The notes beneath the pieces were generated by a model. The model did not search any database. It saw nothing but the letters and a program-made list of their open reading frames with translations, and had not been told where the DNA came from. Positions 1 through 11,371 of a DNA stretch of 64,000 nucleotides are shown here, piece after piece (within the stretch, counting starts at the first letter, position 1; each line of letters opens with the position of its first letter). A program made the position numbers and the translations under genes. The stretch lies in assembly GCA_051294375.1 (NCBI GenBank), contig CM119265.1:14128124-14192123 (forward strand). Reading direction: 5' to 3'. The DNA comes from Paraspadella gotoi. Taxonomy: Eukaryota; Chaetognatha.

Positions 1-2152
1 ATACGAGGGAAAATCTTGACGCTGCCACTACGGTATTTAGTAACATCCGGATGTCTCAATGATTTTAAGTTACATCCTCAGCTAATACTGGAACGGAAAC
101 AGGTAATAAAACACAAACCGTTCTTTATCACGAACTTCATTTTTTTTCCTGATTTTTTATCAATATAATTATGGTACCATTTTATTTCTTTGTTTGTTAA
201 GTTATTTTTCTGTACGTGCGAATGGCGGCTGTTGGAACGCAGCACGCAGATCGGAATGCGGAACTAATGACGTTCGTGGGGGAAAAAAATGAAATGAATA
301 TTTCCTCTCGCCGACTCCGTCGTCCGCCAAGTTAAATCGTCGTCATCGTCGTCATAATCGTTGTCGTCATGATCGTGGTCGTTATCGAGTACAGAGTAAT
401 CATGATCATTCGTCGGAGGTTTTTTTTTTGTCGTCTACGCGGTGGATATCGCAATGTATCTTTAGACTGCGTTAAAATCGGTTAAGATCGGTCGGATCAA
501 CGCGATAGTTGATGTCGTCTTCATTGATTCAGTTGTTGTTTTTGTTGAGTATGTTGCTGTTGTTGTTGTTGTTTAAGTCATCGTCGTCATCGTCGTCATC
601 ATCGTATTCGTCGTCGTCAGCGTCGTAATGTGTGAAAGAACAGGTGCAGTGCCATTACTTTCACCCAGAACTGCTGAGAAAGAAAAAAAAGAATAAAGAA
701 TAAAAAAAAGGAGACGAAAGAAAAGCTAGCAAGCAACCAGCTGGTAAGCAAGCAAGCAAACAAGCTAGCGTATAAGAAAGAATCTAAAAAAAGGGGGAAA
801 AAAGAAATAAAGAAATATGAAAGCTAAGCGAAAATTTGATTTTCTTTTTCCGGTCCAGGAACCGCGGAAGAAAAAACGAGAGAGCGGCGATGACGACGAC
901 GACGTCATTTGTAGAGATGGCGCTCGAGGCACCGCCTCTTTTTTTTCTTCTTCTTCTCCTTTTCTCCTCGACGACGATAACGATAATGATGATGCTGATG
1001 ACTCTGATTCACCAAAGAGTCTGACCACAAAAAGTTCAAGCAGAGTTCAGGAAGAATAAAAAACGACGAACACGACGAACAATGACGACGACGACGACGA
1101 CGACGAAAAATTTGGCTTTTTCGAAAACGAGGATAAATATAAAAAAAAGAGGAAAGTGACGACAGAGATGACGACGACGACGACGACGACGACTTGGACT
1201 TTGACGACGTAGATAATGACGTCCCTCGTTGGAAAGTCTTGACTAGAGGGTCGCGGTCACGCGGGTCGTCGACGACGTGGAAAAAGGCGTCGCCTCAAAC
1301 GAGGAGAATTCCCCTCGCGGACAAGATGTGAACAACTACTTATTTTTTTCATGGCAGCGATGAAGCTTCTTCTTTTTTTTTGGTCGGCGCCATTTTGAAT
1401 TTGACGCAGACGGAAAGATTTCGATTGAGGTTTGGAGGGAAAGACTTGGAGGAGAAAAGCGATAACAGTAACCGTAACAAAAATATGGTGGAGAGATGTA
1501 CTCTATTCATTTTATGGAAACTGAACCAAAAAAAACCTTACTTAAGTACAAATGTTTTTTTTTAATGTTTAAAAAGGTTTTGTGAAATTTGTAATATTCA
1601 ATAGTTACACGAGCATACGTTTGGCCAAATTTTAAACCAGAATACGTAGGACGAAAAAAAAAAGTTAACTCAATTTCACCGCAAACGACGTCTGAATTAA
1701 ATTTCGCACCCAAATTGATGGAGAGTTTTTTTTTTTCAAACAAATTTAATGGATCCCCACAATTAGAGAAGAGTCGCGAAAAAGGAATCGATGGGGTGAA
1801 ATGATGAGAAGAAGGGGATTGGGAAAAAATGGGGACAAGAGATGATGATGATGGTAATGATGATACGATGATGGGAAGAGATACGATGGGGAAGATGGGG
1901 AAAAAAGTGGATTAAAGTGATGGGGACAAATAATAGTCACCAGAAAAAAAGATGAGGACCCAGGCCCTGGTGTTGTAAATTAATGCAATTTACACAAAGA
2001 ATGGTAGAATGGTGGAGAGAGGTAGAAAAAAAGAATCGCGATTGTAAGCAGCGAGTCTTAATAATGTTTTATAATATACCGATGTATAAGCAACCAAAAA
2101 AATAATATGATTCGGACTTCGATATTAATGAACAAATTATTGATAAATATTT
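1..2152. other. Gene-free low-complexity region
   Basis: I see no convincing gene here. The stretch is dominated by GTC/GAC trinucleotide runs (about 330-380, 580-630, 1083-1107, 1170-1195) and purine-rich tracts. An open frame at 817-1059 (plus) has a Lys/Arg start and an Asp/Ser-rich body, but it has no splice context or recognisable domain and reads like translated repeat. Confidence 0.6.
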
Positions 2153-2164
2153 CCACCCAAAGGG

Positions 2165-2354
2165 TGGTGGGCCAATCCCGGAGGTAGTGCAATACCGGGC
2201 CGACCCGTGGAGGAGGCCGTGCAAGCACTGAGCGCTCCTCCGATGCTCAAAAATCAGTTTAATATTCTGGGCCCGCAGTGCGGACCGTATCAGATATTAA
2301 GCTGATAAGAACAGATACTACACTTTGATCTTAGCCAAAAGGCCGAGAAGCGAT
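2165..2354 (-). ncRNA. U2: U2 spliceosomal snRNA gene
   Basis: This encodes U2 snRNA, the RNA of the U2 snRNP that pairs with the intron branch point in the nucleus. Read on the minus strand it begins with the near-invariant ATCGCTTCTCGGCC (2354-2341) and continues through the U6-pairing region. The branch-point recognition GTAGTA is complementary to 2317-2322. The Sm-protein site ATTTTT lies at 2249-2254, after stem IIb. The 3' half has the stem-loop III/IV sequences, including GGTATTGCACTACC. The length of about 190 nt fits animal U2 (188 nt in human). All core elements are intact, so the gene looks functional. The exact 3' end is inferred from the conserved CACCA end. A perfect hairpin overlaps that end (2153-2167). 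Confidence 0.97.
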
Positions 2355-2724
2355 AATTCGAAGGGGAATTAAAATAGGGTATAAATATTTTTGTTGAACT
2401 TTAACATCTCGTTCAATAAATGCAATGAGACGATATAATATTTAGAAATTTACGATAAAAAAGGTTTTAATTTTACTTTGCCTTAATTTTAAAATAAAAC
2501 TAACTTGTACATTTATCAAAAAAATTTTACTTATAAAATTAATTTATTATTTAACCTAAAAATAGAATCTATATCACGAAAAGCGCGCAACGACCAATAT
2601 TTTGTATCATATGCAAATTTTATTCAAGCCTCAGTCTCGTCAGAAACAAAAGTCAAGGGTTGGAAATGTCTGATGTCTGATGTTTGAACATCATTAAAAA
2701 CAAACTATATTTCATCGAAAGAAC

Positions 2725-2739
2725 ATTATTATTATTATC

Positions 2740-2819
<80 letters not shown>
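2725..2819. repeat. (TTA)n microsatellite
   Basis: An almost pure TTA trinucleotide tract of about 95 bp, interrupted once near 2740. It is one of three long TTA tracts in the window, all with TTA on the plus strand. Confidence 0.97.
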
Positions 2820-2879
2820 GTAATTCTTATTATTGTTATTATTATTATACTACCGCTACACTTTTATAATTATTAAACA

Positions 2880-3477
2880 CATCAGTCGTTATTACATTTC
2901 AATACCCAATACTCAATAGTATTGAGTCAATGCTCAATACCCAACCAAAATTTCTAGAATAAATTCCAATACCTAACCATTGCGGTTGCCCTTTTAACTC
3001 AAATACCCAAAATCTACCCGAGTCGATATGAAAAAGAAATATTACGAGAAATGAAAATAATGCGTTGAACTCATAAAAAGAACCGAAACGTCGATTACGA
3101 TTCTAACGTATCGTAACGTATTACACGATCTGACTTTTCAATTTTCTCTAATTATTGTCAACTCCACCTCACCAAATTGTTCTCTCCAGAAGTAACAACA
3201 AATTACCAAAAACCGCTACTATGAGAAGGAGTATGACAATAGGGAATGTGTGATACCCGATAGCAGGCGCTCAGCCGGATTTGCAGCTGCAGTGACCAGG
3301 GACCACCCTATGTCTCTGGCGTGTTTAAACCGGTACCATCACGCCGGAACAGGTTGAAAACTAGAAGTTCTCTCAAATAAATAAGGATAAAGTGACTGTT
3401 AGAGAATATGAAAATAAAAATAATTTTAAAAAATTATCTTATTAATAAGCGCACGGAAGCATTTAAAGATTATTTTA
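2880..3477. other. Intergenic segment with a GC-rich patch
   Basis: Mostly AT-rich. A distinctly more GC-rich block at about 3245-3355 contains short inverted repeats such as CCGG...CCGG and may be a decayed short interspersed element. I found no A/B box or open frame that would fix its identity. Confidence 0.35.
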
Positions 3478-3815
3478 TTACTATATAAAGTTTAAAATTT
3501 TTTTTTGAATTTTTCAATTTTTTTAATGGATTCTGATAGAGCTTTAAAAGTTAGATAAAGTTATTAATACAAATTTTTAAAATTTTTTGTTTTATTGATA
3601 AAAATTTTAAAAAACTATAAAATTCAGCCAATGATGATGATGATGATGATTTTTTAACATTTTTTTCTGTTTTTAACCAATTTCTTGTCAAAATTTTAAA
3701 AAATTGTAGTACTAACTTTCATTTAACTTTTCAAGCTCTATAAGAATCCGTTCTCAAAAACTAATTTTTTTAAAAAAAATTTTTGTCATTTGTATATATT
3801 AATAAATATTTAAAA
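3478..3815. mobile_element. Foldback/MITE-like element, family 1 copy A
   Basis: A non-coding AT-rich element with inverted arms. The segment around 3529-3552 (GATTCTGATAGAGCTT...) returns in inverted form at about 3726-3748. Between the arms lies an ATG/GAT microsatellite core at 3631-3650. A second copy with the same arms and core is at 4556-4895. The dispersed palindromic copies suggest a miniature inverted-repeat transposable element. Outer ends and target duplications are not clear, so the boundaries are approximate. Confidence 0.65.
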
Positions 3816-3954
3816 GCTTCAGTGCAACAACCCAATGAACTAATTCAAAAAGTTGCATTGAAAATCGATTTAGTAAAAGAAGGAAAAAAGGAATTTTTTT
3901 GAGAGAATTAAAAGTTATAAAAAGTGTTCAATTTTGGCCCGCCTTAAATAACCA

Positions 3955-4030
3955 GCGTGACCGTGAAGGGATTGAACCTGGAACTCACGGTTGGTAAGCT
4001 GTCCAAGCTGAGGAGGTAAATTTAAGATTC
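3955..4030 (-). repeat. tRNA-like segment with RNA polymerase III B box
   Basis: On the minus strand the segment holds GGTTCAATCCC (about 3969-3979), matching the tRNA T-arm/B-box consensus GGTTCRANTCC. It is flanked by the inverted pair CCGTGA...TCACGG. No full cloverleaf can be folded: the D-arm and acceptor stem do not fit. It is more likely a tRNA-derived SINE or tRNA pseudogene than a working tRNA. Confidence 0.45.
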
Positions 4031-4555
4031 GCCACAATTTTTCCCAAAGAAAGAAACATTTAGTTTTTTTCAACATTAATTAATATAAAAGAAATTAAGG
4101 TTGAAAAAAACTAAATATACACAATAATAATCATCATTAGCGGCACGATCACTTTTATCATCGAAAATCGCCATCAACATCGTTACAATTTGTTTCATCA
4201 TCGTCTCGTCGTTAATGTCGTCGTCCCTCATCAATAACGATTTAGGAAACATGGGCTTTTTTCCAAAACGCACCATTTCATTTGAAATTCGGAATCGAGT
4301 TGGTTTTTAAGTTCAAAGATTAAGATAGATAATAAGGTTAGGATTAAAATTAAAGATTAGCTTAATAATTATGGTAAGGTTTATAGGTAGTTGTTAGGGT
4401 TATGGTTAAGGATTAGTCTAGGTAGCGGTAGCCGACCAAATTCAAATTTTAATGGGAACAGCATTAAACTAATCCATTATTGGTATTAATTATTGTGTTA
4501 AAATATTTTTTTACAAAAATGTTCCGAACCATGAGTAATTCGCTAATTAATATTA

Positions 4556-4895
4556 TTATATTGCTATATAATGTCAAAAATTTTTTTGGGATATTTTAAG
4601 TTTTTTTAATTGATTCTAATAGAGCTTAAAAAGTTAAGCAAAAAATATAATTACAACTTTTTAAAATTTTGATGTTTTAATATTAAAATTAGTAAAAACT
4701 GCTAAAATCATCGGATGATGATGATGATGATGATTTTTTTAAGGTTTTTCTTAATTTAAACCCACTTATCATCAAAATATTGAAAAAGAATTATACTTTG
4801 TGTAGATAACTTTTCATAAGCTATTTGAATCTGCTTTTAAAAATAAAAAATTCAAAAACAATTTTTGACATTTCCTATCTATAAATAAATATTAG
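4556..4895. mobile_element. Foldback/MITE-like element, family 1 copy B
   Basis: Homologous to the element at 3478-3815. It has the left arm GATTCTAATAGAGCTT (from about 4612), an ATG/GAT microsatellite core near 4714-4732 and an inverted right arm near 4807-4832. The arms of the two copies differ by several substitutions and small gaps, so both are old. Confidence 0.62.
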
Positions 4896-5174
4896 AAAAT
4901 TAATTACTAATGCTTCTTGCCATTTTAGAAAATTTTGCTCCATTGAAAGTTTTCTCAGAAATGTATGAAGTTTCATTTGGAAAGGTTCCCAAATCAAACT
5001 TCTGACCCACCCCATTGACGAAGTTTGGCTCTAGTCTAGGGTTAATGTTAGGGATTGGAGTTTGGGATAGTTTATAGCTCGGGAAAAAGAGTTAAATATC
5101 AAGTTTAAAGTTGAATTAAGGGATTAAGGAACAGAAATGGGGCGCTTTTGGATAAGAGAACCAAGCGAACTCAC

Positions 5175-5297
5175 CAGATAGAATTGGTACTCCTGCCTCT
5201 TCTTGCCTTCCTTGCTCTGTCGGGGTTTGGGTTTGATCTCCTTGAAGGCGAGGAAGATGTCGGTGGGGGAGTTGAAGGTCCTCGACACAGTCGTCAT
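5175..5297 (-). CDS. Possible first coding exon of an unidentified gene
   Basis: On the minus strand an ATG at 5297 in a good context (CACCATGAC) opens 41 codons ending exactly at a consensus donor, CTG|GTGAGT (5175/5174). The peptide starts MTTVSRTFNSPTDIFLAF and ends in a basic stretch, KKRQEYQFYL. Upstream on the minus strand is a CT-rich leader. I do not recognise the protein and could not locate the next exon between here and the left edge. The Kozak context, clean donor and biased codons support a real exon. However, the ATG also lies inside an X-box-like palindrome (5290-5303), so the match to a start codon could be chance. Confidence 0.4.
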
Positions 5298-5941
5298 GGT
5301 GACGGCGTGGTTGGGGGGGGGGCGAGGCGGAGGTGGGAGAGAGTGAGAGAGAGTGAGAGAGAGTGGTCAGGAGATACTAGAGATGGCCGCAGATGAAACG
5401 ATTTTTGTAGATGACGATGTTGACGGATGTTGCGGTTGTCGGTTTTCAAGTGGCGATGTTGAAATTGTAAACCTGAAAGAAACAAATTGGGATTTATTGT
5501 TCATGTTATTTTAATGTTCGATAATAAAAAAAGTAAAATTATTAAAATCTTACAAACATCTACCAATTCTGCTTATCAAGACGTTCTGATAAAATTTCAT
5601 AAATCTTTTTTGAAACATTCGTTGCATTTTTTTATTTGACAGTTCTTCGTCTTTTCCGTTTTCTAAAATCTGTGTTTTATTGGATATTAAAATAAAAAAA
5701 AATCTGGATTTGTCTTTAAATTTGTGTCGAACTGAGAACTGAAGTTTAATTTCTGTGTCAGCTTTTCCTTAATTTCTCTCTTAGTCTTTCTCTTTTCACG
5801 TTTTTCTCTATGCGCGTAATTATTTTTTCGCCAAAAGGGTTCACTAACTGAATTCTGAGTCTAAAACAGGAAATTAAATCGATCAAAGTAATAATAATGA
5901 TAATAAATAATAAATCATTTCCATGTTTATTCTCCAGCCTC

Positions 5942-6046
5942 GTCGTCATGGCGACCGCCCGGCCCGATTCAAGCGTCATTTACTCGGTCGCCTTCTTACT
6001 TCCGGTTTTCCAACGAGAGGAGAGAATGACGTCATTCCGTCACGTG
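5942..6046. promoter_or_regulatory. Promoter-like module: X-box, CRE, E-box
   Basis: Within 105 bp there are three known promoter motifs: an RFX X-box-like palindrome GTCGTCATGGCGAC (5942-5955), a perfect CRE TGACGTCA (6027-6034) and a CACGTG E-box within GTCACGTGAC (6041-6046). The CRE and E-box are 6 bp apart. The spacing and GC content suggest a real promoter or enhancer, but no gene could be tied to it. Confidence 0.5.
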
Positions 6047-7878
6047 ACCTGGGTAGGAATGATGAGGAGGAGAGGGAAGAGGAAGAAAAGGGTACGGACG
6101 ACGGAGGAAGAAAAAAAAAAAGAAGAGAAACGAGAAAATCCAGGAATCGGAAGAAAAAGATATAGTACGGGGTGGAGATGTGGGGAGGGGAGTACAGGCG
6201 CAGCATCGCAGTTCTTCGGAAAGAGTGGAAGAAAGAATACGGACATCTTTAGTTGAGAGTCGGAAAGGTGACGGGGAGCGTGGAATGTATATTTTAAAGG
6301 AAGAGCGGAAAACGGAGCTCGAAGCGTCGAGGGTAGAGGATGAAAAAGGAAAATGAATCGAATGAAGAGTGAGAAGAAATAGAATATGTCAAGGTCTCCA
6401 GCAAAATCGGAATAACTTGAAAAGAGAAATCTCGAGGATGACAAATGGAGGGAAAAAAATATGATAATAATTCTTTTCTTTTTTTTTTACCTTAAAAAAC
6501 TCATATCGGCATACAAAGAAAAGTATTAAAGGAATGCTTTATCATTTGATGATAATATATCCTAATCAAGAACATAGATTATAGAATCTTTTGGAACAAA
6601 ACAAGAGAGCATCCCCCAAATCGAATCCCAGGAGCGCAGATTCCGACGCCCGCATCTTCCTTCATCCGCGAACCATAAATCAAAGAGAGGAGTTGGTTTT
6701 TACAGAGAAAGAGAGAGATAGAGGGGATGGGAAGGAGCGAAGTAGCAGAGAGAGAGAAGAGAGAGAAGAGAGAGAGAGGAGAGAGGACGAGAGAGAGAGA
6801 GAGAAAGTGGCTTAAATCACTTGAGGAACGATAGCATCCCAAGCCATCTTTCAGAGATTAGAATGGCGGCCATATGAATATGAACAAAGGAGTCTGGGAT
6901 CCCTTGAAGGGATTCGGACGGGAAATGTCTCCCTCTTTTGAGAAAGGATTCGTCCCGAAAAGAGACGGAAATTCCGGGAACAATAAAGTAATGGGTTAAC
7001 GTTTACTACAAAGAAATCTAAGTCGAAGAATCGTCCTCCAATAGAGTTAAATCAGTATTTACGTACACTGTACACGTACACGTACGTCGTACAGGCGATG
7101 GCGATGTTAAAACATTGACATTAGGCGGCGCTCTCATAAACATCGTGATTTAAAAATGCTGTTCTGCCCAACGTATCCAAGGACAACACCACACGAAGGA
7201 AACGTCCCTTTTTTCAAGCTATACTTCATTTTTTATTTTCGTCCTAAGTTTTTCTACTAAGTTTTTCTACTCCCTCTTCCAAGCGCCACCCTTCTGCTCT
7301 CAGACGCCAGTTTCTGCCCTTAAAGTTTAAATCTCGTCCTCCATTCGATTCTCGATCCAAACCTAATTTTTGCTTCGTCGAACTTTGATCCTCCAGCTCC
7401 GATCTCATTCCACAATCTCATCCACCGCCTGTTGGCCCCAAGCATCACCCGTTCCCAACTCCCTCGTCAAACCCTCCTTCATCTCCTGGCCGCTCCTTCT
7501 TTTTCGTTATCGCCTCTTGTATCTAATCTCTACCCTTTCAACTCTAATTCCCACCAATAACCACCAATCCCATCCCATCTCAAGTCCTCAACCTTTCATT
7601 GACACTCCCTGTTCGTCGCCAATGCTCACCCTTTAACTACAGTCCCCACCCTTTCCGATCCATCCCTCACCCCTTTCTCTTTAGACCCCACCCTTTACTC
7701 CCCAGTCCCCACCCTTTCCTCCCCAGTCCCCACCCTTCCTCTTCTCAGTTTCGCGCTAATTACGGACAAAATGGTTCTCGTTTCTCCAGATTAACATGAA
7801 ATCTCCATTTAAATCTTTTATTTTCAGCGTCTGCTTTTCTTTCGTCCACAGACGAAACAGGCGACGAAACAGAGGTTG

Positions 7879-7879
<1 letters not shown>

Positions 7880-7921
<42 letters not shown>
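7880..7921. repeat. (GA)n microsatellite
   Basis: Pure GA dinucleotide tract, about 21 units. Confidence 0.97.
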
Positions 7922-7927
<6 letters not shown>

Positions 7928-8073
7928 ACGAGTTTCTGCTTCCGCGATTAGCATCGTCATTAATGAAAGCTCTTGGACGCCGAAGACGACGCCACGCCTC
8001 TCTCGACACTCTCTCCTAAAATATCATATCCAACGATGTGATATAAGATCAAATAGCATCACTGTATCACAGG

Positions 8074-8159
<86 letters not shown>
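8074..8159. repeat. (TTA)n microsatellite
   Basis: Uninterrupted TTA tract of about 28 units, same orientation as those at 2725 and 53514. Confidence 0.98.
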
Positions 8160-8711
8160 CTCGAATCTATTGCCCATATGTAGCGACCCAAATGACGAAG
8201 ACGACGACAAAGACGACGACAAACCAACGACGGTGACCTTACCATTCACCACTAGTGAATCTCACCACTCAACCATTTAGTGGATGAAAGTTTCTCACCC
8301 ACGTAACCGTTTATCTACTGTTGAGCGTTACAAACGCTAATTCTATAATTATTTGTTATTGTTGTTATTGTTATATTTCCTTGGTTATGATTTTTACTTT
8401 AATTGTTTGCCATGGTTTTTGAACCATTACATGTAAATATTTGATCGTGAAAACGTCTTCTTATTTTTTGCCTAAAACAATCATTTGAGAGTCGCCACAC
8501 ATAGTAAATTATGTTTAATCTCATTCGTTATCTGCAAACGCTTCATCCTTTCTTTCCCTCGTCACCTCCCAACTTTCAAATAAACTTTCCTTAAACATTC
8601 TCCCTCTATATTCTTTTTTTTTTTTTGGTTCTTTTTTTGTTTTACTCCGTAAATTTCAATTAATTCGTCGACGAAGCGAAAACTTTTTTCTCTCAAGGTT
8701 GAGTCGATCAG

Positions 8712-8713
<2 letters not shown>

Positions 8714-8758
<45 letters not shown>
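8714..8758. repeat. (GA)n microsatellite
   Basis: Pure GA tract, about 22 units. It is followed about 70 bp later by a short CT tract (8829-8848). Confidence 0.97.
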
Positions 8759-8759
<1 letters not shown>

Positions 8760-9045
8760 AAAAAAAAGTCGTTCATTTCCTCTAATTCTTCCCCTGGCGC
8801 TCGGATCTCCGCTTTGCTTTTTTATTCGCTCTCTCTCTCTCTCTCTCCCCCTCTCTTTTTTAGATTTTTGTTCATTCCACTCTTAAGTCTCCTCCCTTTT
8901 TCCTTTCTTTTGTTTTCTTTTGTTTTCCTCTTGTTTTTTTTTCGATTTCTCGAGTTCTTTTGTTGGAACTCTAATCTCGCTTCTCCTTTATTTTAATGAC
9001 ACGCTCGAGGTTTCGTTAAATTTGCACCACAGATTCGATTTCGCC

Positions 9046-9059
9046 GTCGCCATGGAAAC
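9046..9059. promoter_or_regulatory. RFX X-box motif
   Basis: GTCGCCATGGAAAC fits the X-box half-site arrangement (GTNNCC, AT, GGNAAC) bound by RFX transcription factors, which regulate cilia genes in animals. No gene start is visible next to it, so a role is inferred from the motif alone. Confidence 0.45.
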
Positions 9060-9355
9060 AGTCGTCGTTGTCGTTGTCGCGCCACGAGGGAGTTGTCGGG
9101 CAAAATGGTCGTTGTTTATACAGTTTGTTTGTTGTGACGGTCCATCCGGTTGTTGGTAAATGTATGTTTTATTTCGATAGTAAACTTTTACTATATGGTT
9201 AAGTTTCAACTTTCAAATTAACAAGACAGTTAATTCAAGCAAATTTTGGTTAAACCGCAAAAAGGAGACAAGGAATAAGAGCGATAGCAATGAGTGGGAG
9301 AGAGACAGGCAGATTAAGGCAGAAAAAGAGAGAGATAGACAGACAGTTAGACAGC

Positions 9356-9357
<2 letters not shown>

Positions 9358-9396
<39 letters not shown>
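9358..9396. repeat. (GA)n microsatellite
   Basis: Pure GA tract of about 19 units, preceded by imperfect GA/GACA-rich sequence from 9297. Confidence 0.95.
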
Positions 9397-9398
<2 letters not shown>

Positions 9399-10049
9399 TC
9401 TTTGTGTTTTTATTGCCGTAAAGGAGTCAGAGATGAAAGAGCAAAGAGAGATCAAGGAAGACTGACAGAGAAAACAGCACAACACCATACAGCGGACCAA
9501 AAATCACATTCAACGAGAGAAACTTATTTCTCTGTTTCTCTTTTTCACTTTCGTTTATTGATATCTAGTAATTTCTTCCACGTCATTTCCACCCTCTTTT
9601 TCACGAATTTTCAGTTCTCCGCTGAGCTTTTTTTTTCCTTTTCTCCATTTCCACTCCAACTCTGCTTCTAAATTCCATTTCCTTCTTCCATTTTCATCTT
9701 TTAATCTTTAAATTCCGCTGGTACCTTCCATCTTTTTTTTCCGCTGCTCTTTTATTTCCTTTATTTTCCAATTTCCGCTCCCTTTCTATTTTTCCTTTCC
9801 AATTTTCACTTCAAGTTCAACTTTTTTTTAATTTTCCTTTCCAACTTTTTCACAGTTTTTTTTGTTTTTATATTTTTTTCCGCTTTCTCTTTTTCTTTCC
9901 AACCTTCATCGCTGCCTTTTTCTTCCATTTCATTTTCCATTTATTTTCTAACTTCCTCTCCCTTACTTTTACTTACTTTCTCCTACCACTTCCTTTCTTA
10001 CTTTCCAAATCTTTCAGCCTCCCTTTTTACTTCCTTTTCCCCAATTTCC

Positions 10050-10195
10050 GCTCCCTTTTCGCTTTTTCCTTTTCGCTTTTTCCTTTTCGCTTTTTCCTTT
10101 CCGTTTTTTCCTTTCCGCTTTTTCCTTTCTGCTTTTTCCTTTTCGCTTTTTCCTTTCCGCTTTTTCCTTTTCCCTTTTTCCTTTCCGCTTTCCAT
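10050..10195. repeat. 14-bp minisatellite (CGCTTTTTCCTTTT)
   Basis: About ten tandem copies of a 14-bp unit close to CGCTTTTTCCTTTT, with copies differing at one or two positions (CGC/CCG, TTTT/TTTC). The minus strand is open throughout and would encode a Lys/Arg/Glu repeat, which I attribute to the repeat and not to a gene. Confidence 0.9.
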
Positions 10196-10828
10196 TTCGT
10201 TTCGATCCCGTGAAATTTATGACGTCTCGGTTCGGGACGAGGAAACTGTTTTCGCCTTTTGTAACAAAAGAGGTCGCTCGCCAGAACCGGAAGTGTTGGG
10301 AGTGGCTTGAAGGAGACTTCGGCGGCGGTAGGAGTGACGGGTGCGACGGGAGTGTCGGCTTTGGCATTGGATTCAACAGCGATGGATGTCGACTATGATC
10401 TACTATTCGAATTTTAATTCTACTCGACGCTACTATTTAATGTCGACGTTGCTTATGCGAGTTTTTGTCAGATCAGAGGTTCTTAACCCTGGCAACTGCT
10501 TGTCTATCGTCTATCTCAGTATGCTTCCGAATTTTGTCTATTGTCTTCGAAGAGCATCAATGAGGAATAATGGATTTATGATGTGGAAAGATTTATGATT
10601 CTCTCCCACTTACTTTTTTAATTTTTCAGTTTAAAAATGGAACCTTTAAGCAAATCACGAAGCGCTAATTAGTTTTAGTATGAATTCAACAAGTGTAATC
10701 AAAGCAGAAGAAGAAAAAAAATAGTAATAACGTAGTACCTTCTGCGAGTTAATTAGCACCCGCCGGATTTACAACACCTAAATTAGAGAAAGAGAACGAA
10801 ATGGAGATGGAGAGAGAAAAGAAAAAGG

Positions 10829-10830
<2 letters not shown>

Positions 10831-10870
<40 letters not shown>
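10831..10870. repeat. (GA)n microsatellite
   Basis: Pure GA tract, about 20 units. Confidence 0.97.
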
Positions 10871-10872
<2 letters not shown>

Positions 10873-11334
10873 CATTTTTGGTAGAAACGAATTAGCATAA
10901 ATACCTTTAAATGACAAATAACCTACCTGTGAGAAATGGTAGAAGTATTTAAGAAGTATTTTTTACGTTTTCTCAACCGAAGTAAATATCAGAAAAAAGC
11001 GAAAGTTTGCGGTGCAAAAGTGAAATTTTTTTTCTCAGTCTGTTTATGTTACGTTTGGAAGTTGATTTTTTCCTTTTGTTTCAGTTTTTTGTTTTTTTTC
11101 TGTTTTCATTTTTTTTTAAATCTGTTTGACAATTTTTGTTCTTTCAACAATTTAGTTTCGTTAAAGTTTGCTTTTTATTTTCTATGAATTGTTGGTAGTG
11201 GCTTCTGTTGAAAATGGTTCTTCTTTTTTGCTTCGAGTTTAATTTAAGTTGAGAGGTGAAACTAGACTTCCAAGTCCGATATATGATGATCTGTATTTGG
11301 GACAGGGAAATGGACATTTGGGATTTTGATGGGA

Positions 11335-11371
11335 ATCGGGGATCGGGGATCGGGGATCGGGGATCGGGGAT
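11335..11371 (+). repeat. ATCGGGG heptamer repeat, G-quadruplex candidate
   Basis: Five tandem copies of a 7-bp unit give five GGGG runs separated by 3-base ATC loops. This fits the usual G-quadruplex pattern (four G runs with short loops) on the plus strand. Confidence 0.8.

Noticed and set aside
817-1059. Plus-strand open frame, Lys/Arg start and Asp/Ser-rich body
   Set aside because: Composition follows GAC/TTC repeats; there is no splice context and no known motif, and a second frame overlaps it.
4330-5075. Telomere-like GGTTAGG/TTAGGG fragments
   Set aside because: Only scattered single units with no tandem array; common in AT-rich intergenic DNA.
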